Assembly (NCBI GenBank): GCA_944990035.1
Contig: CALYLX010000039.1
Coordinates: 53,235-117,234, forward strand
Reading direction: 5' to 3'
Origin: Clitopilus passeckerianus
Lineage: Eukaryota > Basidiomycota > Agaricomycetes > Agaricales > Entolomataceae
DNA: 64,000 nt
Position numbers and translations under genes: made by a program. The notes beneath the pieces are model-generated. The model worked only from the letters and a program-made list of their open reading frames with translations. It ran no database searches and was not told the origin of the DNA. Position 1 is the stretch's first letter. Each line of letters opens with the position of its first letter. Shown here one piece after another: positions 24,823 to 37,280 of the stretch.

Positions 24823-25964
24823 CTAATGCTTGAGAAGGGTAAGGAACTCTTCGCGAGTTTTCTGTTGTGTGCGGAAGCAGCCAAGCATGCATGATGTCGT
24901 GGTAATCGATCCCGGCTTTTGGACGCCTCGCATCGTCATACAAAGATGGCTGTGGGTCGCAAAAACATGAGGTATGGGTCCAATATGGCAGACACGAGGA
25001 TGGATTTTAACTCACGTTGCTTCCATAACCACAGCCACTCCACGAGGTTTAATCGCCTCCTGAACGGCGATGGCGACCTGTTTAGTTAGACGCTCCTGGA
25101 CCTGAAGACGGCGACTAAAGGTCTCTGCAATCCTGGCCAATTTGGATAAACCCAGGACTAGTTTGTTCGGGATGTAGGCGATGGCAATCTGACAGAACCA
25201 AACAAAAAGCCCCTTGATCAGCACGACGGGGAAAACAGAAGAAGAGGTCAGGAGTGTAACGTACTTTTCCCGTGAAGGGGACCAGATGGTGCTCGCATAG
25301 GCTAGAGATGTCGATGTCCTTTACGAGGACCATTTCATCATGGTCCTCGGCGAATACTGCATCGTTAATGACATCTGTCCGGGGTTGAGCTAAAATGAGC
25401 GGAGGTGTCGAATCGTAAATGAAAAAAGCACTGAACCTGCCAGCCTTTCCTCGTATCCTCGAGTCATCCACATGAGAGCCTGGGCGTAGCGGTCAGGGGT
25501 TTTGAGTAGACCCTCGCGATCTGGATCTTCGCCGATGCAGTCGAGGATAACTCGGACGGCTTCCGACATCTTCTGCTCACGGGCTCGTTTCTCCTCGGGT
25601 GTGGCATTGAGTCGTGAGATAGTCTGTTTTGCTTGTGACGAGACAAGTGGGTCAGGTTTTACCAGAGAGAAAGACAAGGACTCTCTTGCTGACCTGGCCA
25701 GCCGAGACCATGGGGATCGGGCACGATGTTTGAGAGGCTAATTACTGCTGAGATCGGATTGTTCGGGTCTGAGGGTAGATGAGGACTCGATATGCCGGAT
25801 TTCCGAAACCCATAGTCATCTCTTGAATGAGGTGTTGCAGGTGCTGCGGGCGTCAAAGCAGAGTCTGCTGTAGCTGCTGTGCCAGTTTCTTCGTCGTTTC
25901 TGTTAGACTGTATTGCAAGGTTGTGCAACGATTTCGAAAGAGCGGCAGCATGGTCTGAAGACAT
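24823..25964 (-). CDS. FOL2: GTP cyclohydrolase I
   Basis: Converts GTP to 7,8-dihydroneopterin triphosphate, the first step of folate and tetrahydrobiopterin synthesis; cytosolic homodecamer. The N-terminal ~95 residues are variable and disordered. The catalytic domain begins near [20 protein letters not shown] and continues [20 protein letters not shown], then [16 protein letters not shown], which holds a zinc Cys and His, then [36 protein letters not shown] and the last exon [14 protein letters not shown], with the second zinc Cys, complete it. Introns: after GWP (GTCAGC donor, CACAAG acceptor), after RLA, after FTGK, and before HLCM. The intron after FTGK ends at TCTGTCAG, giving the expected K-I-A-I-A join. 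It is divergent from the ABC transporter gene. Confidence 0.95.
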
Positions 25965-26333
25965 TTTTTGAAAATATTTTATCGGACGAGTGAGTTAAAC
26001 AGTGAAATGAAATGTTTTCGAATAATAAATTGATCGCTACCGTAAAAGGAAATAGGCGATGCATCGGGGAGACCAAAGAGTGGGCGGGAGTTGCCTTTTA
26101 TAGCTATCTGAAGGGCTCGTGTTACGTCGCCGACGACTGGGTCGCATCTGCCAAATGCGCATAGTTGGGGCAGTACAGGCCATACTCTCCCCTCACTTTT
26201 TCTCTGGCATAGCATCAACGGCCATGAAGTTCACCCGGATCTCATACGTATATTAAAGTAACCTTCCTAGGTTCTCCACATTCTCCTTGCTGCCCAATTT
26301 TTTCTCTTGCTGCTACCTATAACGCCGACACAA
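25965..26333. promoter_or_regulatory. Shared divergent promoter, FOL2 / ABC transporter
   Basis: A 369-bp spacer between two divergent start codons. I see pyrimidine-rich leader sequence before the transporter start (about 26270-26330) but no motif I can assign to a factor. Confidence 0.4.
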
Positions 26334-29239
26334 ATGGTACTACAGTCTTACTCTGACATGTGCCCGAGACCTTCACATCCTATGTTCTTCTTTTCAAGTC
26401 TTCTGGCGACTCCTCTGGCTTCTCGAGAATCTGTGCCGTCCTCAGCTAGTTCGACAACCTCAGAGGATGACCCACCGGATAAGCTAGAAAGCAAGCAAGA
26501 AACTTCGAAGGAGACTCAGGACAGCTGCCAGCCAGTATACGATGCTTGGCTGGCGTCAAGACGGGTACCGGGGCAAAGTGATGCTCTACTTGTCGCAGGA
26601 GCCCAGCGCGAACTCAGCTACACAAATGCACGTCTCGCATTTAGCACCCCAGTTCAGAAGTGCGCTTTCCGTTTTGTGAGTGCCTTTCTTTAGAGTTTGG
26701 GCGCAGACGCTTTCACGCATCTCGTGACCCGTATCTTTTCTGTGGCTAAAGATTTCCTGGGTGTTTTCTTTGTTTCGTACGTTTAGTTCGGAGCACTTTG
26801 GGCACTCAATCCACTCCGAACGACACTGATGATGACCCTGAACATCGTTCGAAGTCTGTTTCCCGCCTTCCGAGGTTATTCCCAGGTACGTCATTTGATT
26901 ATTGCTACCCTTTCCAGCACTAACACACCAGGTCTCACGTTGTTTCTGGCACTTTAGGCTATGATTATTGATGAGGTTGGTCTCAAATAGCTTTCCTGGA
27001 TTTCTATTCGCGGGGAACTTACGTGGTCCTGTTTTTTTTTTCTTCCCCTTCCGTTTAGCTGCAAGCATTGATCGCTTCAAGGAATTTCACATGGTCTAGA
27101 ATTCTGTGTTTGATCGCCACAGAACTACTGAGGAGAGGGCTTGAGGGTCTACTTGAGTCGTTTGCGTATGTTTCCACCTTTTCACCATTTCTGGGGATCG
27201 TCTCATCGGATGGAACAATAGCTCATCCAATGAACACATCGTGCTCGAGTCAGCGAAATTCTACGTGGAATTTCAGCAATTGGAACAACGAGTTCGACTT
27301 GATGTCCCCACTCTAGCGGACCCACAAGTACGGGACCTGCTTCAGGAATCTGAACTTTTCGCACAATCCCTCAACGGCGGCGGGTTTGGCGTTCTCTCGC
27401 CGCTCGATTTTATACGGATTCTCTCCCTGACCACGGAAATAGTCTCGCACATACTCCTGGTCTTCTCCCTCACTCGCGGCGTTGCCCATCTCGGCGTTCT
27501 CCTGCTTTCCATCATTTCTGCAACCCTCCCGCTTCTCCTCACTTGGTGCAACTTTTCTCAGTACGAACCTGAATTGCAATTCAATGAGCAGGAGGCCCAT
27601 GCGTCCGTGCGACAGGAGCGTATGCGAAGCCTCGCCTATAGCGAGGTCCATCGGCCAGAGATCAAGCTCTTCGGCCTGGGGAACTGGATCCTCGAATCAT
27701 GGTCCAGTGCTCGGAGGATATCGCTCGCCTCGGACAAAGCCCACCTTCTCCGTGACACTTCGCTCATCTCTCAACTCAATCTATCTGACTTTATATTCGC
27801 CCTCCAGAATGTGAGATTTTCAAGCATATTCTTTACCTGACGTCTGATCAAACTTACGTTCGTGTTGGTTGCTATTCTAGATACCTCTCGTCCTTCTTAT
27901 GCAAACCTCGGCAGCTTCCCTGGGTTCTTTGACGCTCTATCGCAGCTCAATTCAGTGTATAATCTTTGCCTGCACGAATCTTGTCACTACGATTCGGATG
28001 GCATTCCAGGGAATTTTCCTTATGGCGGCATTCTGCGCGAGTACAAAATTGAAACCTCGCTTGCAACCGGCCGATGAGGATTTAATTCCTTTTAACGACA
28101 TACCTTCGGGCGTCAAGATTGAAGCCAGGTCAGTCATTTAAAACTACCGCGCCCCGGGAACTGTACTGATTTGCCGCTTGTAGAAACCTGTCATATACTT
28201 ACCCTGGCAGCAATGAGCCAGCTCTCAAAGATGTCAGTTTCGATCTGGCGGCTGGTGAAAGCTTGGCTATAGTGGGGTTTAATGGATCAGGTACCTGTCC
28301 CATGAGCTGTTCGTCTAATGAGTATTACTGACGTATTCCGTGAATTCAGGAAAATCTACTCTTGCCAAGGTCCTCCTCAGAATTGTCGACTTCGGTACAG
28401 GTTCATTGCGGATAAATAACGTTGACATAAGACGTTACCATCCGGACGAGTATCACTCGCATACGACCGCCGTCTTCCAGGGGTTCTCCAAATTCAATGC
28501 ATCCATTAAGGAGAATGTCGGCCTGGGCAGTATTGAGCACTTACAGCATGAGCGCTTGATCCAAAAAGCGATACACCTCGCCGAGGCGGATGCATTGGTG
28601 GAGTCACTACCTAATGGATTACAGACGACCCTAGAACCTCACGGCCTTGAGACAATAACATACCCAGGCATGAGAAATCTGATGCCATCCTCATCCCAAC
28701 GCCACGGTTTGTCGGGTGGCGAGGTGGGCTGATTCATCCTTCCCGTGCTTTGAACACTGGCTGACCCTGTCATCTCCGTAGTGGCAAAGAGTTGCCATCG
28801 CACGAGCATTCATGCGAGCAAGCCGGCCCGATGTCAAATTACTCTTGTTCGATGAACCGGTAAGTAAACTCCCAATGACTGGTGGAAGATAGTCTAATGG
28901 ACCTCTTTTTGTCTGTTTCTTTATGGGTGCTTTTCTCCATTAAGACATCTTCGCTTGATGCCCACGCTCAAAATCAGATTTTCGACACCATTGACAAGAT
29001 TTCTAAGTCTCCATCTGGTGAAAAAATCAAGTCCGTGATCTTCATCACCCATAGGCTCTCGACAGCTCGTCGCGCCGACAAGGTTGCTATGATGGAGAAC
29101 GGGGTAAGTGGACGACATCATGTTACTCATTTTAAAACTCATTTCTACGACTCCCTAGAGCATAACTGAATTTGGGACACATCAAGAATTAATGGCAAGA
29201 AATGGATCATACGCCGCATTATATCGTGCATCCGTTTAG
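26334..29239 (+). CDS. ABC half-transporter, unknown substrate
   Basis: Membrane-embedded ATPase with an N-terminal region containing hydrophobic segments (for example FIRILSLTTEIVSHILLVFS and GVLLLSIISATLPLLL) followed by one nucleotide-binding domain. In order I see the A-loop context ARNLSYTYPGSN, Walker A GFNGSGKST, Q-loop TAVFQGFSKFN, ABC signature LSGGEWQRVAIARAF, Walker B LLLFDEPTSSLD and the H-loop ITHRLSTARR. The signature keeps consensus residues, so the ATPase should be active. The segment between Q-loop and signature carries an extra stretch (about GLETITYPGMRNLMPSSSQRH). There are about ten exons with normal short introns. Start ATG at 26334; the end is TAG at 29237. Similar unnamed half-transporters occur in many mushrooms. 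Location and cargo are unknown. Confidence 0.85.
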
Positions 29240-29376
29240 AAATAATTATCAGCTTAGACAATCCACTAGATATTGCATATTCTAGAAAGTACAACAATCT
29301 CCACTTAATGTATTTGTATCTATTCCGCATCTTACACATTCACCCAGTAGCAATAATTGACTTAGTATGTAGTTCA

Positions 29377-32300
29377 TCATAGCATCTCCTGTATCGAATG
29401 ATCAGTAAATAACAACCGGCTATCTTGCATATATGCATCCACTGGCGTTCCGTCAATGTCTGAATCAGTGACAAGTTTACTCAACATATTCGACTCCCCA
29501 TGAACGCCAACCAGGAGCCCTGCGTTCCTGATCCCGTTAATCAAAGATGGGACCTGCACCTAGAAAACCATGCGTCACAAAACTTTAGAGGATCGCCAAA
29601 TATAGCCTCGTTCCACTCTTACCAGCAGGTCTGCATCGACGAAAACGCCGAGAAGGTTGTTGCTTTTGGCAAATTCAACCGCAGCCCCAACGCTTGACAG
29701 CCGTGGGTCCTTCTGTTCTTCTACGCCTAGGGCCGTTGGTCTGGGGGAGAAGATACCGGATTTTCCGCATCTTGACGCAAAGAAGACCGGATCTGACATG
29801 AAGTTTTGAATTAGTAAAGCTTCCTAACACTGTGCAAGTAGCCACCAACAATTCGGTTGTTTCCAGTTTAGGACCGTGCATACGTCGGGGGAATATGACA
29901 AGAAAATAATCTGTCGCCTTGAGTAATGCCCTCCTGGCAATGTGGAACCGTGGTAGATGTGCCGCAAAACCGAATCAGCAAACACATTCAAATCGATGCG
30001 ACGGCGCAAGGACAGCAGGTTCCTTGTCTGGCTAGATGGATACGCCAATTCAATGCTCAGATTAATGTTCAGGGGCAGTAGCTAGATGGGTTAATCAGCG
30101 GCAGCAGGCATTGTTGAATAGCCGACTCACCTGAAGAAGCTGTGCAAGAGAGATCATTGAATTCGACAAGTATTTGGACCAGTCATCGAGACTCTTTTCA
30201 CCGACCGGTAAGGCGTCCCTTTTTAGCCGGTGCGCCAGTGCTTCAAACTGCTCCAATGTAACGTCCGAGACGCCAATCTCGAAGCCTGATTCCGGAAGTA
30301 GCCAGTCTGGATAGATGACTGGGTGGAAATCCCTCGTGACCTGTACCACCACACCGAAATAGCTCCCTTGCACCGATGATATCGTCAAAACTTGTCCTTC
30401 CGTATTCGTGATCGAGTGGACTGATGGTGACGCCTGGGCTGAGCCTATGAGACTTGATCGATGTGGCCATTGAGGAACGCCGAGCTGGGCAACAGAGGGT
30501 GTTGTTGTTAAAGATTTCCAATATGTCTCCACATCTCCTCCAACTTCTAAAGTAACGCCTTCAAATGAAGTGATCACTTTAACTTCCACATCGACCTGGA
30601 TGAGGTACGTCAGCCATTAATCCAACCAAATTAATGAGCTTCATTTCCGGACTTACCTCTCCAATGACATGGAGCCGTGTATCCAAAATGGGAAGAGTAA
30701 AGGCGCTGCTATGCGGTGTACTCGAAAACATAGATGGCAGGGCGACAGCACGTCCGATGGTCTTTGTGCCGAAATTCGGATATACGGAAAACTCCAGGGA
30801 GAAACTGCTTAGAGACGGGACCTGGAAGGTGAAGGATTCTGCAGTCTTTTGTGGCAGCGAAACTGTGTAAGGGGCTGAATTGACACCTTGGCTTGTAGTC
30901 ATCACCAGTTTTAGAGGCGTGGATGCCACGATATACTCGTCCTCGAGAGCAGGACTGATCAATCGGTGGTGAAGTCGCACACCCGTCTGCTCTCCTGTAT
31001 AGCCAACTGTGACTTGGACTAGGTGGTTTCTATCCAAATAATTGTGCCCGTAGACCCTATGGGGCATGATTGGCGGAGGGAGTGAAAGCGATGGTATGAG
31101 GTCGATGTCGGTCTGTTCTGGCTGAGATATCTTCATCAGAGAGCCTTGAGGGAAGGTCGTAGCCTCTGTTGGCCGCGAACGAGCAGTTGCCTCCAGAATC
31201 ATCTCCAGGCACCCCTGGTGTCCATACCATGCAGCATAGTAGGTTGCAAGATGTCCCAACTCATCGGCACCATCTAATTTGGCCCCAGCGTCCAGTAAAA
31301 CTCGAATACAGTCGTCCTGTCCGTAGCGGGCCGCATGGAATAGTGGAGTCCACTCGTGATATTTGTCGGGGGTGTCCCATCCTTCTTGAGTTATCAAAAC
31401 CTTGCAAACCTCGACACGACCCTCTCGGGCGGCAAGGTGCATAGGATATTCGCCGTTGCTGTTCGTCAAAGAACGAGCTCCGTAATGCAGAAGTAATACA
31501 ACGACTTCGACATGGCCATATTGGCTTGCCACAGCGAGTGGTGAGAGATCTCCAAGCCCCTGAGGAGGCCCTGCCTCAACCTCTCCCTCATCGAGAAGGA
31601 TTCTGACGCAGTCAACACTGCCTTTCAGAGTGGCGTAGATGAGAGGCGTATAGTTGTCTCTGTCCAGAGAGTTTGCTGGAGAGCCGGCCTGCAGCAGACG
31701 CCTGCATATATCCTGATGGCCTTTCATGGAAGCGTAATGTAAGGCGGTACGCCCATATATGTCAGTCTTGTCAACCGGGACGCCTTTTTGAATGCAGAGG
31801 TCGACCAGGGGAAGTGAAACTGACATGGATGCAGTATGCAGGCACGTCCGTTCATTGATATCGTCTATGAACTGGAAGTCGAAGGGTACCGACATGGAAT
31901 TTAGAATGAGGTCTGTGAGGTCTGATGGAGCCTCTAACAGAGCATTCCAGAGGATACGGGCGATGATTGGTTTGCTTCCGGCCTGCTCAGCAAGAATGTC
32001 GGAATACCGTATGCACTCGGAGATGGAAGACTCGTCGCGACTGGCAACTGATTTATGGAGGTTGTTTTCCAAATCTCGGAATGGGCCCACAGGAGATAAT
32101 GATTCTGCCATAATCTGCTGAACAAAGATGTCATTTGCAGCGGGACCTTCAAATTTCAGGCCAGAGGATAAATCGGTGAGATCCAGCAAACATGCAGCGA
32201 CCGTATCTGAAAGCTCTGAGATGAGCTGGAACACTCGTCAGTATGGGGTTTGATAATATACTTGAATGAACCAACCTGACGATTGAACACTGGCTGAACG

Positions 32301-33102
32301 TCTACCTGCCTAGATAGATATAGTTCCTTTGTTGTAGCCTTTGCGCGCTTGTCGAACTTCTTAAGGATTTTGCGGAAGCCAGTAGCATTTACTTCAATGA
32401 ATTGCTGTGAAAGTTGCGTTCATGCATAAGTTGTGAGGAGGCAGTTACGCGGGCGGATACCTGTAATTTTCCCAGATCCCTCTCCAGGAGCCGAAACCCT
32501 TCCTCGACAGCACGCCATTCGACGTGATTCTGAGCAGCGTCTCCACCTGTGTCGGAGAAACCACGCATGGCCGCAGCTCTTCGTTTGGATAGTAGCGTCT
32601 CAAGGCGGAGCTTGAGCTCGGCTTCCTTTTGCAGGTAGAAGGCATTAATCTATCGTGCAACGCGATAAGACTTGTTTTTGTATGAATAGAGTAAACGGGT
32701 CACCTTTTCAAGTTCACGTTCTAGTCTGAAGAAAAAGGCAGCTTTGTGGGCTCGATAATCAGGACCCCGGTCTGCGTCCTCCCCGAAGCCAGTTATGATT
32801 GGGGGACGGCCTAACTCCTCCACAGGATCATTCGGAGGACTGCGTGGACTGGGCGCGGGAGCTGAAGTGGTTGTCGTGTGCCCAAGAATATCAGATGGTC
32901 GAACACCAGAGGCAAGGGCCGCTGCTTCCGAAGCTGGTCGATTTGCAGCGAGTGAAGATATGATCTTCTTCAAAAACTTGTAGTCAAGGTAATAGTTCGC
33001 CCATCCTGGCACTTGTTGAGATTGGATGTGCTTTCCGAACTTTCCAGAAACCGTTAGTTCATTCGCAGAGGACAGGGGCATGAGATGATAGCTTACCTTC
33101 AT
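29377..33102 (-). CDS. PHO81: PHO81/NUC-2-type CDK inhibitor (SPX-ankyrin-GDPD-like)
   Basis: Senses phosphate/inositol pyrophosphate status and inhibits the Pho80-Pho85 cyclin-CDK. Domains in order: SPX (KFGKHIQSQQVPGWANYYLD at the N-terminus, then FFRLERELEKVTRLL, then LQQFIEVNATGFRKILKKFD); about six ankyrin repeats in the large exon at 30579-32234 (for example DIYGRTALHYASMKGHQDIC, GEYPMHLAAREGRVEVCK, HEWTPLFHAARYGQDDC); and a C-terminal glycerophosphodiesterase-like domain (NINLSIELAYPS, RRQIIFLSYSPDVCTVLNWK). I do not see the HRG catalytic motif of real phosphodiesterases, consistent with a regulatory role. The first coding exon is just ATGAAG (33102-33097), then a GTAAGC intron. Length is about 1,090 residues. 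Confidence 0.93.
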
Positions 33103-33428
33103 ACTTGGTGCAAGTTGCTTTAGTTCACGTTAAAATCCGTTTTCAGCACCCAAAAAAGCGTGTATAGTCTCTTGGTAGATAACGTCAAGGCAAAAGATCC
33201 ATGAGGAAACCTTGCGATGACAATGGGAAGTGCTCGGATGAATAGTCGAGGTCGCTTTGGCAGGCCATTGCTACGCACGTGCAAAATAATTGTAAATTTC
33301 GCCAATTCGGAGGCCTACCGGCACGCTTCACGGAGGGAGTCACGGTGAATCGATAACAAATTCATGCAAGGCATTGGTTTAGACTACCCGACAAACGTGC
33401 GTGGAATATATATAGGGATCGACGTGTG
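33103..33428. other. PHO81 promoter / PEX12 3' flank
   Basis: A 326-bp spacer in a head-to-tail pair on the minus strand. It should hold the PHO81 promoter and PEX12 3' UTR. Two CACGTG-like cores are present in weak form (GCACGT near 33273, ACGTGC near 33399). In fungi CACGT cores are the binding site of the Pho4/NUC-1 factor, which would suit feedback control, but the match is too short to claim. Confidence 0.3.
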
Positions 33429-34829
33429 CTACACGAGTATTTTTCTGAGCTGCCAAGCCCTAGCTGGCAATAGAGTAACTGGACATCTCCCGTGTTTATC
33501 CACCTGATCATATACACATCGATAGCAAAATACATATCCGGATGGTAATGCGGTGGCATTATTTATGTTCTTGTGACAGATTGGGCACACCCCATAACTG
33601 TTGCTGTCAAACGGTATCCCCTGTGGATGCGGAGGCAACATCTGAGGTGGAGGTACAGCAGGCCCGAGGGGCGAAGTACTCAGAGATCGGGCAGGTGAGT
33701 TAGGCGAATACCACCACTCCAGGAACTTGAAAGCGAAGATGGCAGTTGGCAGCAGAAGCCGCAGCGAATCGAGGAGAAGGCGTGGTGACCTCGTGAAAAG
33801 CCCTCGTAGCCTGGCCAATATCGAACCTGGCGTTTTCGACGCTTTGCTCTGGGCTGCCAGAGCAGCAGCTCGCTAAACATAATTCATTAGAACCACCAAA
33901 TCATCGTCAACGACAGCTGCCTTACGAAATCTTCGGGACCAAGCCTCCGGAGATCCACACCTATCCAAGCAAGCCAGGGGCGGTAGAAAGGTGTTTGGTC
34001 GAATAAGTATGCAATATTGCATATTAGCAGCCATACTTCGAATCCAGCGTTTAGCCAAGGATATGCCACTTTGTACACCCGGCGGAACCGTGCCTTGTAA
34101 CTCTGACATAGACCAAGTTAACGAGATATTCATTGCGCGCACCAGGTAGACTACCTACATCTTCTGTCAAGGCGGGTAGTTGACGCGTACCGAGCTGGTC
34201 ATCAATGATATCCGAAGGGACACCACCTCCCAATTCCTCGTAATAATCATGAGCTTTCGCTCGTAGGTATGGTACCCCTACCTGGGAAAGAATATTCAGC
34301 CCTGAGTGTCTTGAGTGTCTTCCAAATGGCAATGCAAGCTAACCAGGAAAAGCAGAGAGCGCGAGATTTCTTGGTCTCGGAGTTTCTCCCCCGCTGGTAT
34401 ACCACCCACGGCAGCATTGGTCCTATCCGTCTGAATATAAGGTCGTCGTCTCCTCTTCAGGCCATAGAAGTTCTCTGCGAAGGAAGCATCTGCAAGTATC
34501 CGGAATCAATGCCAGAGAACCTCGGAAGAGGATGGGGCAGTACGGACTATGCTTCCTCAGGTAATATCTCTCCACCAGCAGCATGAGAGCAGCGTAGAAT
34601 TCTTCATGCCGGTTGACAATCCTAAGTAAATATCTTGGATATGATTGTGCAAAGATCTGAACCAGGACAAAGGTTAGTTTTCCTACCCACAAAGAAGCAC
34701 TGAAACTATACGCACGGCGAGAATGTATTTGAGTGCCGGTTGCAGAAGGTCCCTCAACTGCTCCTGGGCAACAAGCTCGAATATTGAAGGTTTCAGAGGG
34801 TCTGAACCAAGATTACTGAAGAATTCCAT
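33429..34829 (-). CDS. PEX12: Peroxin-12, peroxisomal RING E3 ligase subunit
   Basis: Subunit of the Pex2-Pex10-Pex12 ubiquitin ligase that recycles the import receptor Pex5 at the peroxisomal membrane. It starts MEFFSNLGSDPLKPSIFELV (ATG at 34829). Family blocks: QSYPRYLLRIVNRHEEFYAA, ENFYGLKRRRRPYIQTD, VPYLRAKAHDYYEELGGG, then WLNAGFEVWLLICNIAYLFD. The C-terminal half-RING reads CPICHKNINNATALPSGYVF followed by CYRC and GRCPVT, so as usual for Pex12 only part of the zinc ligands is kept. A 62-nt intron (GTTAGC donor) precedes VGVPYLRAK. The stop is at 33429. Confidence 0.93.
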
Positions 34830-35305
34830 GGCCGAGGGAAGGTGAAAGTCGCGGTCGACGTTGCGGGTGCATATTCAATCACACTGAACGGGTCAGAGGT
34901 AGGAACTCGGGGAACCGGATATGTCTAACGCCGATCAACACCGGATATGCCTCCAATCGGACCAATCCCGCCTCTTGTCCTGTATTCTCATGCTTGAGAA
35001 CGCTTATTAGGCCTTGAATGTCTAGTTTCTGAAAAAGTTCTAGTGGACAGTGAGCTCCTGGTTGAAACGTCATTCCGCCGACAACTCGCCTAACAAGACG
35101 CCTTGGCCGCCTAATTTACCTCATTGCAGCCTCCTGGATGATGCCGCGAATTTATTGTGACTGTCGGCCTCGACAGGGTCGCGTGTAAACCTTGCTGCTG
35201 ACCATCTCGTTTTCAGCTTTCTCCCCTCAGCTTCTCTCTCCATACTCCAGTACTTCACATTTCCCAAGTGATTATCTTTTCAGCATCATCTGAGCCAATA
35301 TACTC
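34830..35305. promoter_or_regulatory. Divergent promoter, PEX12 / YBR137W-like
   Basis: A 476-bp spacer between divergent start codons. A pyrimidine-rich leader (about 35205-35275) precedes the plus-strand gene. No specific site was recognised. Confidence 0.35.
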
Positions 35306-36270
35306 ATGTTCTCGGGCTACCAAACTATCACACCAAGTGATGCCGACCTTGCTACTCAAGCATTGAAAGAAGAAGGGACCTATCGATTTGAGAGATTTGA
35401 TGCATCGGAAGCAGTTACATTGGTCAGTGACTGGATTACTTCGCCTTTGCATCGACTGATAGTCGAGTAGGGTTTGTCCATGAGAAAACGTTTCAGGCAG
35501 TCTTCTCGGCACAAGTCAGGAGCAGGCAAAGGCTTGGCCATCTCCATCCAAACAATTGCTGGACATACGTTGTTTGCTTGTACGGTTGGGGACCTTGGCC
35601 ACCCCAGCGGTATCGGCGACATCAGTTTGGACAGCTGGGCATGTATTGAAGGGATGATCAGCGTGGTTAAGAGGACAGGACATTCGAGTTTCTATGTCGA
35701 AAAAGGCATGAGTGCAATGGGAAAGACACCCAAGCAACTTGGTATGGGCTTGCAAGGAGACTTCCGAGTAAATGGAGGAGGTGCGTGCTGCATACTGGTT
35801 TGTTGACAATCTGCTAAGCTTTCAAACAGCCTTTCCGATATGGTTGGAGGTATGGTACCACCAAAAATAATTCCTGCTCCTCTCAAGTTCCGACCAACTG
35901 CCAGAATGCTCCTTGCTGTCCGATTGCAGTTGTTGCCTGCTACTCAGGTTCTTCCCAGGATGACCATCATGTACGTGCTGAACGGCCTTCATTCCAGCAT
36001 CCCTAATCTATTAAAAGCTCGTTGTTACTGCTGTACGCGATTACCTGAACAAGATCAAGCGGAATAGCATGTCGGGACCCCCGCCTTCTATGCCAATCCC
36101 TGAGCCACAAACCCCAAAGGTCAGTGTTCCGTGACCTCTACTTGCTCATGCTTAACACTGCCTCACAGGAATGGCAGCAATCCGAAATACACATGGTGAA
36201 TGGAGGCGGAACTGAGAGCGGTTACCCGAGGCGTCCAGAGACAGAATATGATGACGGCTTCGTTCAGTAA
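35306..36270 (+). CDS. YBR137W-like protein (UPF0303 / heme-degrading-domain fold)
   Basis: Small soluble protein of the widespread DUF336/UPF0303 family. The yeast member YBR137W is linked to the GET tail-anchored-protein pathway, but its biochemical role is unsettled. Blocks seen: LATQALKEEGTYRFERFDA near the N-terminus; after a GTCAGT intron, LSMRKRFRQSS, GKGLAISIQTIAGHTLFACT, DISLDSWACIEGMISVVKRT, SFYVEKGMSAMGKTPKQLG; then AFPIWLE, CCPIAVVACYSGSSQDDHH and LVVTAVRDYLNKIK. It ends in a short tail after the last intron (DGFVQ and stop). Seven short exons all join in frame. Start ATG at 35306. Confidence 0.88.
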
Positions 36271-36407
36271 TTACTCTACCAGTAGGGGTGTATTTAGTTT
36301 GCATTATGTCAAGCTGATTTTTGGGGTCGTCTTAATGAACAATAAGAACCTCGAATTATACAAGAATACTACGAGTAATTACAGGAACCAAAATTGGGGG
36401 TAATAAA

Positions 36408-37088
36408 TCAGTCTGAGAATTCTCCTTGCTCAGTGGGTGAAGGCTTGGGGCGGTCAAGGACTCGGATCATGTCTGTAAGCGCGTGTTAGAACTCTAGAGT
36501 ATTGGCCAGAAACGTAAACAACCGACCGTGCTTGAGGAAGATTTGACGTTGACCCTGGGGTGTAGAGGGGTCGGCACCGGTTTCAGGTTCCCTCAACTCA
36601 AAGCCAGCTTCGACATAAACTCTGGAGCCCTTCTTCAAGTTTTGTAGGTACCGGACTGCATTCTCTGAGAAGGAAAGGACACGGTGGAAAGTTGTCCCAG
36701 CTGGTCTGCGTTCTGAACAGCATTCATTTATGCAAAAGAGAACAGCGCGAGAATTGAAGTCACGTACCACCGTTGGCATCAGGGGGAGGGGGAGGGTAGT
36801 TGGTTGTTGCTACAGTATAGCTGCATACGAGGTCAGAAGCTGGCGTTTCTGAGAAGACTGATAAGCTTACACAACGTATTCTGCATCGGATTTGGTTCTC
36901 CTGACCTCAGGGTCTCTAGTAAGACGGCCGACGAGGGTCAGCTTTGCAAGGTCCTGGTTGCGAGACGCGCTCGTTGAAAAGGACTGTGACACGGATGATA
37001 AGAGCCATTAGCTGGAGCCGAAAGTTGAAGAGACGAAACATACACGAATAGTCGAACGGGAAGATGCAGCGCGAAGAGCAGAGAACAT
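36408..37088 (-). CDS. RIM1: Mitochondrial single-stranded DNA-binding protein
   Basis: Binds single-stranded DNA during mitochondrial genome replication. The N-terminus MFSALRAASSRSTIR is a basic, serine-rich mitochondrial presequence. The OB fold follows: DLAKLTLVGRLTRDPEVRRT, YTVATTNYPPP, TTFHRVLSFSENAVRYLQNL, KKGSRVYVEAGFELREP and QGQRQIFLKHD, ending MIRVLDRPKPSP. The length of about 150 residues suits the family. There are five exons, start ATG at 37088, stop TGA at 36408. It is divergent from HBS1/SKI7 with only 192 bp between start codons. Confidence 0.9.
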
Positions 37089-37280
37089 TTTGGTATCCTG
37101 AGTGGGTGAACGACTGAAAATCAAGAGGTTAGTGTAGACGTAGCCCGTCCTGCGAATTTGGCGACGATATTTGGCTTTGTTGTTCGACGGCTTCTCGCTT
37201 CGAACCCAAATCAGTCACTGACCATGATCTGCTCTGCCATTCGACGCTGGGGTTATTAGTCTCTGTCAAGAATACGAAAC
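37089..37280. promoter_or_regulatory. Short divergent promoter, mtSSB / HBS1-SKI7
   Basis: A 192-bp spacer that must hold both promoters and 5' leaders. No TATA box is evident on either side, typical of bidirectional housekeeping promoters. Confidence 0.4.

Noticed and set aside
15114..34829. A metabolic gene cluster joining glycosidase, GTP cyclohydrolase, ABC transporter and PHO81
   Set aside because: The functions are unrelated and no pathway-specific regulator or biosynthetic core enzyme is present.
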